A stretch of DNA of 25,231 nt, from the NCBI GenBank assembly GCA_032125735.1, contig JAQBBZ010000213.1, forward strand, positions 1 through 25,231, read 5' to 3'. This document shows positions 23,676 through 25,231 of this stretch, one piece after another. The notes under the pieces were generated by a model. That model saw only the letters and a list, made by a program, of their open reading frames with translations. It was not told where the DNA came from and searched no databases. The position numbers and the translations under genes were made by a program. The stretch is from Labilibaculum sp032125735 (GTDB lineage: Bacteria > Bacteroidota > Bacteroidia > Bacteroidales > Marinifilaceae). Position 1 is the stretch's first letter. Each line of letters begins with the position of its first letter.

Positions 23676-25231
23676 TTACTTGATCATATCAACACTTCGT
23701 TTTACGAATTTTGCTAACTCCTCGCCCTTCAACATGTTGTTGGCAAGCAATGCAAGGTCGATTAATTGTTTCACCAATTGATTGTCCTTACCATATCCTT
23801 TTAGCAATGTTTCTTTTTCAGCATTCACCTCAGAAATATGTTTCTGAACTTCAGCCATTTTATCTTTTTCCTCCTGAGGAACTTCGTCTGCTTTCTTGTC
23901 CTTTTTCAAAGCATCCAATTGTTCTCTTTCTTTGAACAATGGGGTCAGTTTTGCCGAAACCTCAGCAAGTTTTTCGCCCATTTTAGCATCCTTATCATTT
24001 AGGATAGTCTCAATTAATGCATGATCAGAATTTACCACCAGGTTAAAAGAATCAGGCATTTCACCGTAGAAACCCATTCCTGCATTCATAGCAGCCATAT
24101 CTTTCATACGACGCATAAATTCCGATTGAGTAATCAGTAATGGCTGAGCTTCCTCTCCTAACGATTCAAACGCTACGATATAGTTTACTTTCCCAGATGG
24201 CAAATGAGAATTGAATACTGGAATCAAATCATTTCTTTGCTCTTGAGTAAACTTAGATGATTTTACCTCTTCCTTTTGAATCAATTTGCTGATGATATCA
24301 GAATCAACACGAACATATTTTGTTGTCGGTGTTTTTTGCTCCATGTGGTTAATCAAATGATTATCCAACTGACTGTCCATTACCAAAACATCATATCCTT
24401 TTGCTTTTGCGGCCTCAATATAAGTGTACTGTGCATCTACATCAGTAGAATATAAAGTAATGATGTTGTCATCTTTGTCAGTCTGATTTTCCTTAATAAT
24501 TGCCTCATATTCTTCAATTGTAAAATACTTTCCATCAGTATTTTTGAACAACATGAATTTTTTAGAACGATCATAGAATTTCTCTTCAGTCAACATTCCA
24601 TACTGAACGAATATGCGTAAATCATCCCATTTTTTCTCAAAATCCGAACGGTCAGCCTTGAAAATATCATTCAAGCTATCAGCAACTTTCTTAGAGATAT
24701 GGTTGGCAATTTTCTTCACATTTCCATCACTTTGCAAGTAAGAACGCGACACGTTCAATGGAATATCCGGAGAATCAAGCACACCATGCAGCATGGTTAA
24801 GAATTCAGGAACAATTCCTTCTACCGAATCGGTAACGAATACCTGGTTGCAGTACAATTGAATTTTGTTCTTCTGAATTTCAACGCTGTTCTTAATTTTT
24901 GGAAAATAAAGTACCCCAGTTAGGTTAAAAGGATAATCAACATTCAGGTGAATGTGAAACAAAGGATCCTCACCCATTGGATACAACTGACGATAAAAAT
25001 CATTGTAATCTTCGTCCTTCAAATCAGCAGGCTTCTTAGTCCATGCAGGATTTGTATCGTTAATAATATTGTCTTCGTCGGTATCTACATTAGCACCATC
25101 TTTCCACTCCTTTTTCTTTCCAAAAATTACGGGAACAGGTAAAAATGTACAATACTTATCGAGTATTCCCCTTATTTTAGATTTATCCAAAAATCCTTTT
25201 TCTTCCTCGCTGATGTACATTACAATTTCGG
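23676..25231 (-). CDS. htpG: Chaperone HtpG (Hsp90), 5' part outside window
   Basis: The window holds the last ~518 residues of bacterial Hsp90, in frame to the window edge (the reading continues upstream of the apparent Met at 25220 as EIVMYISEEEKGF). The ATP-binding N-terminal domain is therefore missing only because the window ends. Visible are the middle domain (FYRQLYPMGEDPLFHIHLNVDYPFNLTGVLYFP; QLYCNQVFVTDSVEGIVPEFL), the catalytic-loop Arg region GVLDSPDIPLNVSRSYLQ, and the C-terminal dimerisation domain with LIDLALLANNMLKGEELAKFV. A charged KKDKKADEVPQEEKDK insert before the C-terminus is typical of Bacteroidota HtpG. It assists folding of client proteins in the cytosol under stress. 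A strong terminator follows. Confidence 0.97.
   Translation of the reverse strand, partial: EIVMYISEEEKGFLDKSKIRGILDKYCTFLPVPVIFGKKKEWKDGANVDTDEDNIINDTNPAWTKKPADLKDEDYNDFYRQLYPMGEDPLFHIHLNVDYPFNLTGVLYFPKIKNSVEIQKNKIQLYCNQVFVTDSVEGIVPEFLTMLHGVLDSPDIPLNVSRSYLQSDGNVKKIANHISKKVADSLNDIFKADRSDFEKKWDDLRIFVQYGMLTEEKFYDRSKKFMLFKNTDGKYFTIEEYEAIIKENQTDKDDNIITLYSTDVDAQYTYIEAAKAKGYDVLVMDSQLDNHLINHMEQKTPTTKYVRVDSDIISKLIQKEEVKSSKFTQEQRNDLIPVFNSHLPSGKVNYIVAFESLGEEAQPLLITQSEFMRRMKDMAAMNAGMGFYGEMPDSFNLVVNSDHALIETILNDKDAKMGEKLAEVSAKLTPLFKEREQLDALKKDKKADEVPQEEKDKMAEVQKHISEVNAEKETLLKGYGKDNQLVKQLIDLALLANNMLKGEELAKFVKRSVDMIK

Noticed and set aside
25209..25231. Truncated or frameshifted htpG
   Set aside because: The frame stays open to the window edge with HtpG-like residues; only the window cuts it.

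Overview
The window looks like chromosome of a low-GC member of the Bacteroidota, most likely an anaerobic or facultative marine-type lineage near Marinilabiliales/Marinifilaceae. The lineage is inferred, since there is no rRNA here to test it. Supporting signs are a type IX secretion (T9SS) / gliding-associated C-terminal domain, TTTG / TAnnTTTG promoter elements, near absence of Shine-Dalgarno sequences, and an anaerobe-type flavodiiron protein.

Layout. Bases 1-935 hold an unassigned edge segment and a lone hypothetical gene with a HEPN-like motif. Bases 936-2153 are gene-free and filled with decayed repeats: a degenerate tandem array of about 41 bp period, two copies of a two-hairpin dispersed element, a second small hairpin element and GACTTTTCAAGAC-type repeats. 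Bases 2154-3354 (minus) are an HD phosphohydrolase and an alpha/beta-hydrolase-like protein. Bases 3597-4322 (plus) encode a J-domain-like protein. Bases 4552-8206 (minus) carry the most interesting locus: a cytosolic protein with a solute-binding-protein fold and a DUF1858-like head, a HypB-like GTPase, a soluble ABC ATPase with its own DUF1858-like head, and an 80-residue Cys-rich zinc-ribbon protein. No permease is present. A perfect Crp/Fnr-type palindrome lies just upstream of its likely promoter. Bases 8477-10765 (plus) encode a T9SS-exported repeat protein. Bases 10845-13064 are an ABC-2 exporter pair. Bases 13188-15258 are a Crp/Fnr-family regulator followed by flavodiiron protein FprA. 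Then come a small outer-membrane barrel (minus), an aspartate-type aminotransferase (minus), a membrane-anchored hypothetical (plus), a DEAD-box RNA helicase (plus), a large PAS-containing sensor histidine kinase (plus) and, cut by the window edge, HtpG (minus).

How it may fit together (inference). The Crp/Fnr regulator next to FprA resembles the nitrosative/oxygen-stress regulators of anaerobes. The palindrome in front of the 4-gene cluster could bring that cluster under the same or a related regulator. The cluster's composition (HypB-like GTPase, Cys pairs in two proteins, a non-exported binding protein, a solitary ABC ATPase) suggests handling of a metal or metallocofactor inside the cell rather than ordinary import. 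I do not recognise a characterised system of this make-up. The rest is ordinary housekeeping and accessory content.
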